A stretch of DNA of 64,000 bases from Aquimarina acroporae (lineage in GTDB: Bacteria; Bacteroidota; Bacteroidia; Flavobacteriales; Flavobacteriaceae): assembly GCF_023195925.1 (NCBI RefSeq), contig NZ_JALPRE010000003.1, positions 372,001 through 436,000 of the forward strand, written 5' to 3'. Within the stretch, counting starts at the first letter, position 1. Each line of letters starts with the position of its first letter. The position numbers and the translations under genes are program-made. Shown here piece after piece: positions 35,647 to 44,122 of this stretch. The notes beneath the pieces were generated by a model. The model saw only the letters and a list, made by a program, of their open reading frames with translations. It was not told the DNA's origin and ran no database searches.

Positions 35647-36096
35647 ATGTCATATCCTATTATAAATACAAAAACGCAAAAAATTAAGTTAGGTAATTGG
35701 CTATTTGGAAAACGCATAAAGACAACATTGCAGTTAATAAACCGTGGGGAGGATTGTTATGATATCTATTATTCTAGTCAGCTTACTGGAATGAAGAAAG
35801 GGAAAATTGAAAAAATTGAAATTCCGGTGAATAGTTATACCACTGCACAGCTAAATAATAACCCCGAAATAAGAATTGAAGTTTATAACTGTAGTACTGT
35901 AAATAAATATACTGCTATACATATAAAAATAAATGCAGATATGGGGGCTTTTGGAACGATAACCATTTATGATCAGGTTTTAGATAGTCATGTAATACCA
36001 TCAAAAACCAGTGATATCGAACTAGGGAGCATCTCTAAATATGTAATGAAAATAAGAAAACAAATAGGGTACTCTTTAAGTGATCAATATGTGTAA
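35647..36096 (+). CDS. Unrecognised 149-residue protein under the repeated promoter
   Basis: No signal peptide or membrane helix. The sequence is predicted beta-rich (TTLQLINRGEDCYDIYYSS, IRIEVYNCSTVNKYTAIHI, GAFGTITIYDQV). The family is not recognised. It is preceded by the third copy of the TGAAATA promoter block and followed by a 9-bp-stem hairpin, and precedes the LytTR regulator gene by 400 bp. Co-regulation with the two candidate small RNAs is inferred from the shared upstream block. Confidence 0.65.
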   Translation: MSYPIINTKTQKIKLGNWLFGKRIKTTLQLINRGEDCYDIYYSSQLTGMKKGKIEKIEIPVNSYTTAQLNNNPEIRIEVYNCSTVNKYTAIHIKINADMGAFGTITIYDQVLDSHVIPSKTSDIELGSISKYVMKIRKQIGYSLSDQYV

Positions 36097-36137
36097 ATGC
36101 TCATGATTATATTTTTTTATAATCTATACATGAGCAT
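36097..36137 (+). repeat. 3' hairpin after the 149-residue protein gene
   Basis: Perfect arms ATGCTCATG (36097-36105) and CATGAGCAT (36129-36137), with an inner ATTATA/TATAAT stem. No T tract follows, so it may stabilise the mRNA end more than terminate transcription. Confidence 0.55.
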
Positions 36138-36496
36138 AAAAAGTATTGAAATTTAGGTAGGGATACGTATTTCAAGTTAGGAATTCTAAAACTACTTTTG
36201 ATACATAATCTTAAAACTACTCTTCACATGAAAAAACATTATTCTACTAATTATTTTGTTCTAAAAAATTGGAATTCAAACAAAATGACTTACGTTAACC
36301 AAGGTATTATTTCTAATTCTAATGTATCCTAAACGATTAAATCAACAAAGTAAACATCTTCATATTTAATAAACATTCAATCGTCAAAATTCCCTTTTAG
36401 GTCTTAATTGATTAGACCAATTTGCACTAACTAAACCACTAATGGGGTTGGTTGAATACATTTAAACAGATAACAAACAGTTGATTAAAATATATT
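36138..36496. other. Spacer with a possible 34-residue peptide gene (36228-36332)
   Basis: An ATG at 36228 opens a 34-codon frame (MKKHYSTNYFVLKNWNSNKM..., ending SNSNVS) rich in Asn, Ser and Thr. It is 28 bp downstream of a TACTTTTG (36193-36200) that fits the -7 consensus. Whether it is translated is uncertain. The remaining ~160 bp before the LytTR gene show a short GGTCT...AGACC hairpin and no other recognisable signal. Confidence 0.35.
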
Positions 36497-37255
36497 ATGA
36501 ATAAGCTAGATTTATTAAACGCAATTATCATAGAAGATAATTCTTGTCAGGCAGAATTATTAAAACAGGTGATAAAGAAATATTGCCCGAAAGTAAAAGT
36601 TAAGAGTGTTGCACAATGCATGGGGCAAGCAAATAAAGTTTTGAAAGAAACCGAATATGATATCATATTTTTAGATGTTAATTTAGGTAGTGATTGCGCC
36701 TTCAAACTATTAGAAACATGTGCTTCTTATATTAAGGATAAGGAATTAATCGTCATTTCTGCAGATAAAGAGCACGCCTTAGAAGCTTTTAGCTATGCAG
36801 CTATCGATTATATTCTTAAACCTATAGCTCCAGAAGGTGTAATAAAAGCAGTAAATAAGGCAAGAACGAATATTGACTTGAAACGATCTTTTTCCAGAAG
36901 TAATGAAAAACCTATTCCTACAGAACCTCTTAAAATACTGGCTATACCATCACTTTCTGAAGTGAAAATTATTAAGGTAGATGATATACTGTATTTACAA
37001 TCTGAAGGAAGATATACTATTTTTTACACCATTAACGGAGAAAAGATTGTGTCGAGTAAAAACTTAGGTACTTATGAGGAGTTATTGCGTAATAACAATT
37101 TTTTCAGGAATCATCATTCATATCTAGTAAACGTGAATTTTATATCCAACGTTCAGAAAAAAGATGGTGTTTATTTAAAAATATTAGACAAAAAATATTT
37201 GCCGGTTTCTACCAGGAGAATTGAACCATTTTATCAGTATTTAAGAATTAAATAA
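36497..37255 (+). CDS. LytTR-type response regulator
   Basis: 252 residues. The receiver domain has an IIEDN acidic pocket, phosphoacceptor D60 in IIFLDVNLG and a YILKPI lysine. The C-terminal LytTR DNA-binding domain contains VDDILYLQSEGRYTIFYT, FFRNHHSYLVNVNFI and LPVSTRR. LytTR proteins usually bind pairs of short direct repeats about two helical turns apart. No cognate histidine kinase is adjacent. Such paired boxes occur upstream of the type IV secretion operon and of one of its neighbouring paralogues (55142 and 41096), making this regulator a candidate controller of the whole region. Confidence 0.92.
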   Translation: MNKLDLLNAIIIEDNSCQAELLKQVIKKYCPKVKVKSVAQCMGQANKVLKETEYDIIFLDVNLGSDCAFKLLETCASYIKDKELIVISADKEHALEAFSYAAIDYILKPIAPEGVIKAVNKARTNIDLKRSFSRSNEKPIPTEPLKILAIPSLSEVKIIKVDDILYLQSEGRYTIFYTINGEKIVSSKNLGTYEELLRNNNFFRNHHSYLVNVNFISNVQKKDGVYLKILDKKYLPVSTRRIEPFYQYLRIK

Positions 37256-37308
37256 TGACTATGTATGAATGATTTAATAAATTAATTTCCCGCCTCCCCC
37301 TCTCTTTC

Positions 37309-38145
37309 TTATTTAAGACTTTGACTTCTATTTCTATTTTTTACATGACTAACTTTATTAGCATTAGCCAATGCATTTCTCTTTTTCACTTTATCTCTGA
37401 TATGTGCTTTTTCCTGATTTAAAGGTTGACAAAAAGCTTCTCTCATTATTGGCCTATACTTTCTTAATTTTTCTTCTATTTGCTTCTTTTCTTTTTTGTT
37501 TTCAATAACGCTATTGCTGCGTTTTTTGCTTTTCTGTTGAGCTACTAATGGATTTACTTTTGGCTCTTTTTGCTTATCTTTTTTGTGTAGCTCAGGTTTT
37601 TGAATATGGTTTTCTTTCTTTTCAAGGTTAGCATTCTCATTTAGACCATTTTCTTTTTTTATTGGCTTTTGTCCATCTTGCTCTTGAGCTTTCACCGCTT
37701 TCGCTTTCTTCTCGGTTGCTAACCTGTTCATCACATTTTCTGTGGTCATTTGTACGATAGGCTGTAAGTGTTTAGGCACATCTTTAAAAGAAGCTTCAAG
37801 AACTTTATCTAGTTCAGCTTTGCTAGGATTTGGATGTTCTTTTACAAAAGTTATGATATTTTTTTCGATTTGCTCTATAACCGATGCTAACTCAACTTCA
37901 GGCTCAATTTCGTCAGAAGTGTCTTGTTTCGAAAAGTGTTTTTTATATAAGTCTACAGTTCCTTTTGGTATTGTATAGGGAGACTTCAGGATTTGCACAG
38001 ATAGCCTTAAGGCATCCATGATTAGTCGTAAGGCAAGTTGTGATTCCTGCGGCATGCAGTCTATAGCTTCCTCAAAACTTATACGTTTGTTTTTTTCTTG
38101 ATTCTCTTGATCTTCTTTTTGCTCTTGCTTTTTGTCTTCTGCCAT
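37309..38145 (-). CDS. Highly charged protein with the shared basic P-x-N tail
   Basis: 278 residues. The N-terminal part is acidic and helical (ISFEEAIDCMPQESQLALRL, then an EIEPEVELASVIEQIEKN helix); the rest is very Lys/Gln/Asn-rich. The last ~45 residues (IMREAFCQPLNQEKAHIRDK...) match in pattern the C-termini of the four upstream paralogues: hydrophobic residue, a few residues, P-L-N, then a basic tail of about 37 residues. It lacks their N-terminal domain. It is the last gene of the minus-strand region. A secreted substrate of the adjacent type IV system is a reasonable hypothesis. Confidence 0.75.
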   Translation of the reverse strand: MAEDKKQEQKEDQENQEKNKRISFEEAIDCMPQESQLALRLIMDALRLSVQILKSPYTIPKGTVDLYKKHFSKQDTSDEIEPEVELASVIEQIEKNIITFVKEHPNPSKAELDKVLEASFKDVPKHLQPIVQMTTENVMNRLATEKKAKAVKAQEQDGQKPIKKENGLNENANLEKKENHIQKPELHKKDKQKEPKVNPLVAQQKSKKRSNSVIENKKEKKQIEEKLRKYRPIMREAFCQPLNQEKAHIRDKVKKRNALANANKVSHVKNRNRSQSLK

Positions 38146-38294
38146 CTGATTTTCTATTTTAAAGTTAGCCTAATTTTTTTGAAGTTTGGAAGTATCCATA
38201 GTTGAAAAATCAAAATGAATACCTCCACTTCAACCAGCCAAAATGAAATCATGTTCAACATGAATCTTTTGGTTTTCTTGCTTTTTAACAATAT

Positions 38295-38338
38295 CCAGAA
38301 TAGGCCATGTGCATTACATATGCTTATTCTGGTTTTTT
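38295..38338 (+). terminator. Terminator-like hairpin on the plus strand
   Basis: Arms CCAGAATA and TATTCTGG enclose an inner ATGT/ACAT stem and are followed by six T residues, reading on the plus strand although flanking genes are on the minus strand. A 41-codon plus-strand frame (38215-38340, MNTSTSTSQNEIMF...) ends inside it. A small antisense or independent transcript is possible. Confidence 0.4.
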
Positions 38339-38370
38339 AAGTAGTACTGATATACTTTTTATTTAATAAC

Positions 38371-39132
38371 CTACAGCTTTACTACCTTCTTGTTATCCTT
38401 GCTTTGTTTCTGATCTTTTTGCGACTGCGCACTTTGCAATTGGGATTTTTGAGATTCACTAAGCTGGCTCGATGAATTTACTGGATTGCTCATTGCTTTA
38501 AGGTCAGGTTTTTTATCTACTTTCTCCTTTGCTATTTTCTCTTTTTGTAATGCTGTTTTTTCTTGTAGAATTAGTTCCTTGCATCTTTGTTCTCTAGCTT
38601 CGTATTTAAGTTTGTTCTTAGGCTTTTTCTGAACATACTTAGCAGTCACCTCCTCAATTGTTGTATTCATCTCGTCTAATTTTTCTTCAAAATCAGAAGT
38701 GTTTTTATATTCCTCTATTCTGTTTTTTACATACTGTTCAAGATATTTTGGTTTAATTTCCTTGCAGGCTGAAATCGCTTCAACAAGTTTTACTTTGGTG
38801 TCAAAATCGTTAGGATCTACTTTTATGTGTGGATTACGACTCTTATGAAAGTGAGTACCTTGCTTTCGGTTCTGGTCATATTCAAAAGATCTCAACTCGT
38901 TTAGTTTAGTCTCTTTGTTGTAGACCATTTCATTTTTTAATTCATAAGAATCACTTCTTCTTACTTCTTCTTTACCAATATTAAATTTGTTCTTATGATC
39001 TTGCGTAATGTGTCCATAAGTTATATCACCATTACCATGGTCGATTTGAAAATAGACTGATGGATTATTATTGATATCTCCTGTGTATGCTACTATGTTT
39101 TCTGGTTTATAAAGTTCGTCTCCGTATGGCAT
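38371..39132 (-). CDS. Putative secreted-substrate paralogue D (TQDH/FNIG family)
   Basis: 253 residues. The N-terminal domain of about 115 residues is shared by four tandem genes: LYKPENIVAYTGD, NPSVYFQ, TYGHITQDH, KFNIGKEEV and FHKSRNPHIKV. A charged helical middle and a C-terminus with MSNPVNSSSQ plus a Lys/Gln-rich tail follow. No signal peptide or membrane segment is seen, as expected for type IV substrates. I do not recognise the domain; no catalytic motif was identified. It is the most distal of the four copies. Confidence 0.8.
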   Translation of the reverse strand: MPYGDELYKPENIVAYTGDINNNPSVYFQIDHGNGDITYGHITQDHKNKFNIGKEEVRRSDSYELKNEMVYNKETKLNELRSFEYDQNRKQGTHFHKSRNPHIKVDPNDFDTKVKLVEAISACKEIKPKYLEQYVKNRIEEYKNTSDFEEKLDEMNTTIEEVTAKYVQKKPKNKLKYEAREQRCKELILQEKTALQKEKIAKEKVDKKPDLKAMSNPVNSSSQLSESQKSQLQSAQSQKDQKQSKDNKKVVKL

Positions 39133-39206
39133 AATTTTATTTTTAAAAGTTAATGTGAATTGATACAGTAGTTTTTGTAATCAATCGTTAATCTGTTGTT
39201 ATTGTT

Positions 39207-39992
39207 TTAAATAGTGGCCGATCGTACTCTCTTTTTACTAGATTGATCAATGTTTTGCTCGTTTTTTCTTTTAGCTTTTACTCGATCTACGATTTCTTTT
39301 TTATCACTATTGAGTGCTTTACCTAAATTGGATAAATCAGGTTTTTCTCTTTTGTGTTTTTTTACTGCTAGTTCCCTTTTTTCCTTTACAAATTTCTTTA
39401 GCCTCTTTTGTGTTTTTTTATGCTTCTTTTCTCTCTTGGGTTGATTTTTGATACTCTGTTTAGCCATTTCGTCAATTTTGGCATTTAGCTCATCCAGTTT
39501 TTGCGAAAAGTCCTTATCATTCTTAAATTCTTCTACTTTATTTTCTACATAAATTTTAGAACTTTTTGGTTTGATGTCTTTATGAGCTTCAAGTGCATTG
39601 GCTAACAACGCTTTGGTTTTATGATCATCTGGAGCTACCGGTATATGAGGATTACGACTGGTATGAAAACTTCTGAATTCATACTCGATTTTATCTTTCT
39701 TAGGATCCTGATCTTTTTTTGGTAACATGGCGTACTCCTTATTACGGGTAACCTTTTTATCTTTCCGGGTTACGGTTTCGTTTTTTAATTCGTATTTGGA
39801 GCTCTGTGCTACTTCAGCTCGTCCAACGTTGAACTTGTTGTTATGCTCTTGTGTAATACGACCATATTCAATCATTTTATCCCCGGTTTCGTTGGTGATT
39901 TCTCTCTTGAAATACACTGTTGGTTTTTCTCCTATTTTTCCTGTGTAGGCAAAAATGTTTTCCTTTTTATAAAGATCATCTCCGTATGGCAT
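39207..39992 (-). CDS. Putative secreted-substrate paralogue C (TQDH/FNIG family)
   Basis: 261 residues with the shared N-domain in slightly diverged form: LYKKENIFAYTGK, PTVYFKRE, EYGRITQEH, KFNVGRAEV and FHTSRNPHIPV. The C-terminus has KPDLSNLGKALNSDKKE followed by a basic tail; the Pro of the motif is replaced by Ala here. The protein is very rich in Lys/Arg in its second half. It is 74 bp upstream of paralogue D on the same strand. Function unknown. Confidence 0.8.
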   Translation of the reverse strand: MPYGDDLYKKENIFAYTGKIGEKPTVYFKREITNETGDKMIEYGRITQEHNNKFNVGRAEVAQSSKYELKNETVTRKDKKVTRNKEYAMLPKKDQDPKKDKIEYEFRSFHTSRNPHIPVAPDDHKTKALLANALEAHKDIKPKSSKIYVENKVEEFKNDKDFSQKLDELNAKIDEMAKQSIKNQPKREKKHKKTQKRLKKFVKEKRELAVKKHKREKPDLSNLGKALNSDKKEIVDRVKAKRKNEQNIDQSSKKRVRSATI

Positions 39993-40106
39993 AGTTTTTA
40001 TTTTTTAAAAGTTAATATTCGTTTATTATGTTGTCTTACAATATTGTGAGGTCAACTTAATGGTTAACCCTTGATACATGTTTTAGTGATTTGATATTCT
40101 GTATGA

Positions 40107-40973
40107 CTATCTCTTCGGTTTAAAAGTTTGTTTTTTGGTACCTTGTTCTTGAGAGACGTTGGTATTTTTCTGTTTACTAGAATGGCTTTTAGCTTGCTCT
40201 AGACGCAACTTATCCCCAAGACTTGATGGTGTGTTTAACGGTTCTGAAAACGTAGCCAACGACTTCTTTTTGGTCTTATGTTGGTTTTTTGCTAGGAGTT
40301 CTTGTTGTTTTTGTAGTTGCTCTTCTTTCTGTCTTTGAAGAATTTCTTGCTCTTTCTTGATTGCATAATAGTTAGATCCAACTAACCGTCTTGCTTGATT
40401 TTCTAATACATCTACCTGCTCATGTTTCCGTTTTAATTTGTCTTTATCTAATCCTCTTTTAGAATGAAAATCTTTTAGGTCTACAGCGATTTGTTTTACC
40501 TGATTATCCAATTTTATTAGTGCTCGAAGTTGTTCCTTCTTGTTCGGGTTTTTGATGATTTCCTTAACCTGATCACGAGCATATTTTGAGATATATCTTT
40601 GTTTGATTTCAGCAAATTTTTCAATAGAATCAGATAAATGCTCTTTCATCTTATCATTTTTGCTAACATCGGTAAAAGCATTTCGACTAGGATGAAACAT
40701 GACTCCATTGGCGTATTCTTGCGCTGTTTTTTGACCTTGTTCGTTTAATTTTCCATCATTCTTAATTTCATAGGTTTCAGCTACTCCAGCTTCTTCTCTT
40801 CCTATGTTAAAATATAGACCATGATCCTGAGTAATATGGCCAAAGGTTACCGACTCGACAGTACCATTCTTATTTTTGTTTTCTTGTTTGAAATACACGG
40901 TAGGATTATTGTTAGGATCGCCTGTATATCCTATAATATTTTCTTTCTGATATAAATTATCTCTGTATGGCAT
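40107..40973 (-). CDS. Putative secreted-substrate paralogue B (TQDH/FNIG family)
   Basis: 288 residues. N-domain: LYQKENIIGYTGD, NPTVYFKQE, TFGHITQDH, YFNIGREEA and FHPSRNAFTDV. A long Gln/Lys-rich coiled-coil-like middle (KEQEILQRQKEEQLQKQQEL) precedes LATFSEPLNTPSSLGDKL and a 40-residue basic tail. Its 163-bp upstream spacer contains the 30-bp two-box repeat also found before the type IV secretion operon, so this copy may start its own transcript under the same regulator. Confidence 0.82.
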   Translation of the reverse strand: MPYRDNLYQKENIIGYTGDPNNNPTVYFKQENKNKNGTVESVTFGHITQDHGLYFNIGREEAGVAETYEIKNDGKLNEQGQKTAQEYANGVMFHPSRNAFTDVSKNDKMKEHLSDSIEKFAEIKQRYISKYARDQVKEIIKNPNKKEQLRALIKLDNQVKQIAVDLKDFHSKRGLDKDKLKRKHEQVDVLENQARRLVGSNYYAIKKEQEILQRQKEEQLQKQQELLAKNQHKTKKKSLATFSEPLNTPSSLGDKLRLEQAKSHSSKQKNTNVSQEQGTKKQTFKPKR

Positions 40974-41095
40974 ATTTTTAATTTTTAAAGGTTGATAGTT
41001 ATTTGTTTCGAATAGATCGCATGAAAAAATTTGTGAAAATCACTTTACTAGCAATAGCTAATTTACAGGGCAATACATGGTGTTTTTAACGATAA

Positions 41096-41125
41096 GTAAT
41101 AAGTGCATGATCTAGGTAATAAGTG
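41096..41125. repeat. Two-box repeat, copy upstream of paralogue B
   Basis: GTAATAAGTG (41096-41105), a 10-bp spacer CATGATCTAG, then GTAATAAGTG (41116-41125). It matches the copy at 55142 except for two spacer bases. It lies 122 bp before the ATG of paralogue B. Identical direct repeats 20 bp apart on one face of the helix suggest a dimeric DNA-binding protein. Confidence 0.75.
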
Positions 41126-41136
41126 ATTTTATACTC

Positions 41137-41895
41137 TTAAAGGGTCATTCTTCTTTGCTTGATTTGATTGTTTTTTGAATTGTTTTTATCCTGTTTCGCA
41201 CTTACCTTGGTATGTAGAGAGCGTTGAGGTTTATCTGAAGCATTCATAGGTTGATGCATCCCGTTGAAGCGTGATTTCTGGTTTTGTTGCTGTTCTACGA
41301 ATTCTTCATGAATGATATCATATTGCTCTTCAATCCTTTCTCGCAGGTTATCTTTTACCTCCTCAAGATCTTCTGCACTTTTGGGGTAAGCTTCTTTCAT
41401 TTGAGCAGTGATTTGATCGACTTCATCATATAGATCTGCCAATCGACCTAGTTGTTCTTCCAGATCATTTTCTTCATCAATTAAATCCAATTGTTCTGAA
41501 ACATAATCACCCATATTCATTTTTTTGATACCGGGATGATGATCAATCGCTTTGGCCAATATTTCTCTTACTTCTTCGTCGTTGGGCCCTACCAATTTGT
41601 GCTCGCTACGGCTTTCATGAAAGCATTTTCCGTTGACATATTCTCTTGAGACCAAACCCTCATCTTCAGACCATTCATTAACCAGTTTGTACGTAGCATT
41701 TGTTTTTATGTCCTCTCTTCCAATATTAAATTTATCGTAGTAATGATCCTGAGTGATATGTCCATAAGTTTTTTGGCCATCTTCTCCGTACTGCACGAAA
41801 TAAACAGTAGGGTTATCATGTAAGTCACCGGTGTAAGCAACAATGTTTTCTTTTGAATATAATTCTCCTCCGTAAATTTTTCTTTGCTGTGGCAT
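41137..41895 (-). CDS. Putative secreted-substrate paralogue A (TQDH/FNIG family)
   Basis: 252 residues. N-domain: LYSKENIVAYTGD, NPTVYFVQYG, TYGHITQDH, KFNIGREDI and FHESRSEHKLV. The middle is more acidic than in its sisters (DEENDLEEQLGRLADLYDEV). The C-terminus has FNGMHQPMNASDKPQ and a basic tail ending RRMTL. It is nearest to the secretion genes, separated from the PH-domain gene by 231 bp in which I see no clear signal. Function unknown. Confidence 0.8.
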   Translation of the reverse strand: MPQQRKIYGGELYSKENIVAYTGDLHDNPTVYFVQYGEDGQKTYGHITQDHYYDKFNIGREDIKTNATYKLVNEWSEDEGLVSREYVNGKCFHESRSEHKLVGPNDEEVREILAKAIDHHPGIKKMNMGDYVSEQLDLIDEENDLEEQLGRLADLYDEVDQITAQMKEAYPKSAEDLEEVKDNLRERIEEQYDIIHEEFVEQQQNQKSRFNGMHQPMNASDKPQRSLHTKVSAKQDKNNSKNNQIKQRRMTL

Positions 41896-42126
41896 GATAT
41901 TTAAATTTTAAGGTTATAATTAGTTTTATGACTACTTCGTCTTTAGAAATTGAAATAAGGAGTCGCTTCTGAAAAAGATGAATACATCTCCAGATTGTTT
42001 CTAAATTCTTGATTTTTAATTGCTTGTTTCTGCTTTGTAAAAAGTTTGTTATCGGCTGTAAATTAGGATCAGATAATATGTTTAATCCTGGTCTATATAT
42101 TTTAGGACTAATAGATAATTATTGAA

Positions 42127-42549
42127 TTAACTAAAATCTACTTCTCTAACTCGTTTAAGATCTCTTCTTATGTCGATAGCTATTCGTAATTGTTCTTTTA
42201 GATTTTTTCCATTTTTTATGGCCTTTAGAACAAATGTTGGGCTAGAATGATCTGCGGTTATCAAGACAATATTCGACAAGCCAAAAATTCTAAGGAAAAA
42301 GGGCTGCTCAAACGTAAGATCTTTTACTCGGTACAATTCTATTTCATTGGTGGTTTTAGATAAGATTCCTCGTTCTTCAATTATACGTTGATCGGTAACC
42401 ATCAATTTATGAAGTTTTGTATCATAGTACTTCCAAAGGGCAAGTACCAACCCCAACCCAAAAGCTGCAGTTAATGGGATACAACAAAGGTAAAACATGA
42501 AGTTTATCCATTGTGAAGGAACCCCTGTCCATAACTTTTTTTCTTCCAT
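42127..42549 (-). CDS. Membrane protein with bacterial PH (bPH2-like) domain
   Basis: 140 residues. Two close hydrophobic helices (NFMFYLCCIPLTAAFGLGLVL) are followed by a bacterial pleckstrin-homology domain (KLHKLMVTDQRIIEERGILS, TNEIELYRVKDLTFEQPFFL, NIVLITADHS). Such proteins are small inner-membrane proteins of unclear role. It starts 43 bp after the TraK/VirB8 gene and so is probably the last gene of the secretion operon; PH proteins are not part of the standard Tra set. Confidence 0.85.
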   Translation of the reverse strand: MEEKKLWTGVPSQWINFMFYLCCIPLTAAFGLGLVLALWKYYDTKLHKLMVTDQRIIEERGILSKTTNEIELYRVKDLTFEQPFFLRIFGLSNIVLITADHSSPTFVLKAIKNGKNLKEQLRIAIDIRRDLKRVREVDFS

Positions 42550-42592
42550 ACTTCAATTTTTTTAACCTTAAATAATTAGTGATTACAGCCTA

Positions 42593-43219
42593 CTATTTCT
42601 TAGATTCGATAGGTTTTAGGTCTAAATGATAGTTTTCTATAAGTAATCCATGTGGATTCTTATCGGTTCTGGAAACGTTGTGTAATACAAATTTGGCTCT
42701 TAGCTCATTTATCGATTCTGTTTTTTGGTCTGTTCGTAATACTCTTAGTTTTCCATAAAATATACTTTGATAAGGTTTAACTTTATCATTTACTTTTATA
42801 GAGTCTATAATGAGTTTTTGTTTCAGGTTTTCTGTGGATATTTTGGCAAAGTGTCCATTGGCATCCAGTGTTTTATAGAGTTGTTTTCCAGAGGTTCCTG
42901 CTAGGTATAAAGCCTTATCGATATTTCTTTTATAATTAAATTCATCGATTTCCCAGAATGCAGTATGAAACATCCTCACATGATTGAGAATTTCTGGTTT
43001 TCTATACGAATCTATTTCGCTTACATTTACTCCTTGCATTAAAGCCGCTTGACCATCTTTAGTAATTACATAGGCGGTATCTCTGATACTTTGAGTTGTG
43101 AAAAATGCCCAGGTAAGACTACCTAAAGAAACTAATGTAGAAATAATGAGCCCAAAAAGAAGCGATTTTTTTGCCAACGCAAAACTTGCAGGAATATCTT
43201 TTAGTGATTTTAAATCCAT
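42593..43219 (-). CDS. traK: Type IV secretion VirB8-like protein (TraK family)
   Basis: About 208 residues from MDLKSLKDIPASF, which matches the usual TraK size; an in-frame ATG at 43282 would add 21 atypical residues. One N-terminal membrane helix (LLFGLIISTLVSLGSLTW) precedes a periplasmic domain with the family's HVRMFHTAFWEID, NIDKALYLAG and ...SRTDKNPHGLLIENYHLDL near the end. VirB8-like proteins bridge the inner-membrane complex and the periplasmic channel. It follows the VirB2-type pilin gene. Confidence 0.88.
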   Translation of the reverse strand: MDLKSLKDIPASFALAKKSLLFGLIISTLVSLGSLTWAFFTTQSIRDTAYVITKDGQAALMQGVNVSEIDSYRKPEILNHVRMFHTAFWEIDEFNYKRNIDKALYLAGTSGKQLYKTLDANGHFAKISTENLKQKLIIDSIKVNDKVKPYQSIFYGKLRVLRTDQKTESINELRAKFVLHNVSRTDKNPHGLLIENYHLDLKPIESKK

Positions 43220-43250
43220 AATATATTTTTTAATGTGATACGAACGATAA

Positions 43251-43303
43251 CTAAACCTGAGTGTATACTGAAAAGCCTTCAAAATTTTGAACCCTCAGGT
43301 TAG
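43251..43303 (-). repeat. Stem-loop between the pilin gene and traK
   Basis: Arms AACCTGAG (43254-43261) and CTCAGGTT (43294-43301) enclose an inner palindrome TTCAAAATTTTGAA. No T tract follows in the direction of transcription. It could protect the 3' end of an abundant pilin mRNA, a common arrangement. Confidence 0.45.
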
Positions 43304-43397
43304 ATATCTTTCTGTAACAGTTTCTATTGCTATCCCTATACTTTAAAATATTGAGTTTAGGATGACTTGTGAATTAATGATTATACGATAGTTAGTA

Positions 43398-43763
43398 TTA
43401 TGCGGTTGTGGTTGCTGTAGCGTCTGGTAAGAAAATGTTTGCTATTAAAGCAACTAATCCGAAAATTGCTAATCCAATAATAAATCGAATAAAGTTTCTC
43501 TGTGCCTGTTCGTTACCTTGCATATACTGAACGAAGATTAAAAAGCCTCCAGCAAAGGAGAAAATCCCTACTACTGCATTAAGAATAGTTTTAATATCTT
43601 CTCCCCATGATGCCAGTTTAGTATTTACGTCATCAGTTTGGGCAAATAATGGAGCTAAGTTAATTGCGATTAACAATATCGTTAACCATAATTTTGAATG
43701 TTTAATTTTAAGTTTCATGGTATTCAGTTTTAGATTTTTAATGTTGAATTTTAAAGTTTTCAT
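43398..43763 (-). CDS. traE: VirB2-like pilin subunit (TraE / DUF4134 family)
   Basis: 121 residues (106 if the second Met at 43718, directly before the signal peptide, is used). A signal sequence (LWLTILLIAINLAPLFAQ) and two further hydrophobic segments (ILNAVVGIFSFAGGFLIFV, FIIGLAIFGLVALIANIFL) flank a short polar loop containing GNEQAQRNFIRF. This is the layout of TrbC/VirB2 pilins and of DUF4134 in Bacteroidetes Tra systems. It forms the extracellular pilus or channel. Confidence 0.85.
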   Translation of the reverse strand: MKTLKFNIKNLKLNTMKLKIKHSKLWLTILLIAINLAPLFAQTDDVNTKLASWGEDIKTILNAVVGIFSFAGGFLIFVQYMQGNEQAQRNFIRFIIGLAIFGLVALIANIFLPDATATTTA

Positions 43764-43820
43764 TTTGTTGTTTGGTTAAAGTTTGACAATTATCTTATTT
43801 GTTGTTTTTATAATTTTTGA

Positions 43821-44102
43821 TTATTTATTTTTTACCATCGATCTTATTTGCTGATCGATCCTAATACATTTTGTACTCGAGTTGTACCTTAATAAGGTGG
43901 TTAACTCTCCTTTTTGTGGAAACTTCTTGTTCACATATACATACAGAGCGCCTATGGCAAGAAATATGAGTGATAACAAAAAGGACTTAAATATGGTAAA
44001 TACGAATAGGAGGATAGAAGCTACTATGATTACAATAGTTTGAAGATCGTATCCTGCTATTACAGGCTTTTTTTCTAATACTTTTGGTGTTTTATATTCC
44101 AT
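43821..44102 (-). CDS. traF: VirB3-like inner-membrane protein (TraF / DUF4133 family)
   Basis: 93 residues. A hydrophobic pair (LQTIVIIVASILLFVF, SLIFLAIGALYVYV) follows a polar N-terminus, and a basic tail (RIDQQIRSMVKNK) ends the protein. Size, position between the VirB6- and VirB2-like genes, and the hairpin of helices fit the DUF4133 / VirB3 proteins of Bacteroidetes conjugation operons, which associate with the VirB4 ATPase. Confidence 0.82.
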   Translation of the reverse strand: MEYKTPKVLEKKPVIAGYDLQTIVIIVASILLFVFTIFKSFLLSLIFLAIGALYVYVNKKFPQKGELTTLLRYNSSTKCIRIDQQIRSMVKNK

Positions 44103-44122
44103 GATGTTTTATTTTTTAATGA

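Noticed and set aside
37742..37978. Plus-strand frame inside the tailed charged protein gene
   Set aside because: Cys/Ser-rich antisense shadow of a Lys/Glu-rich coding region.
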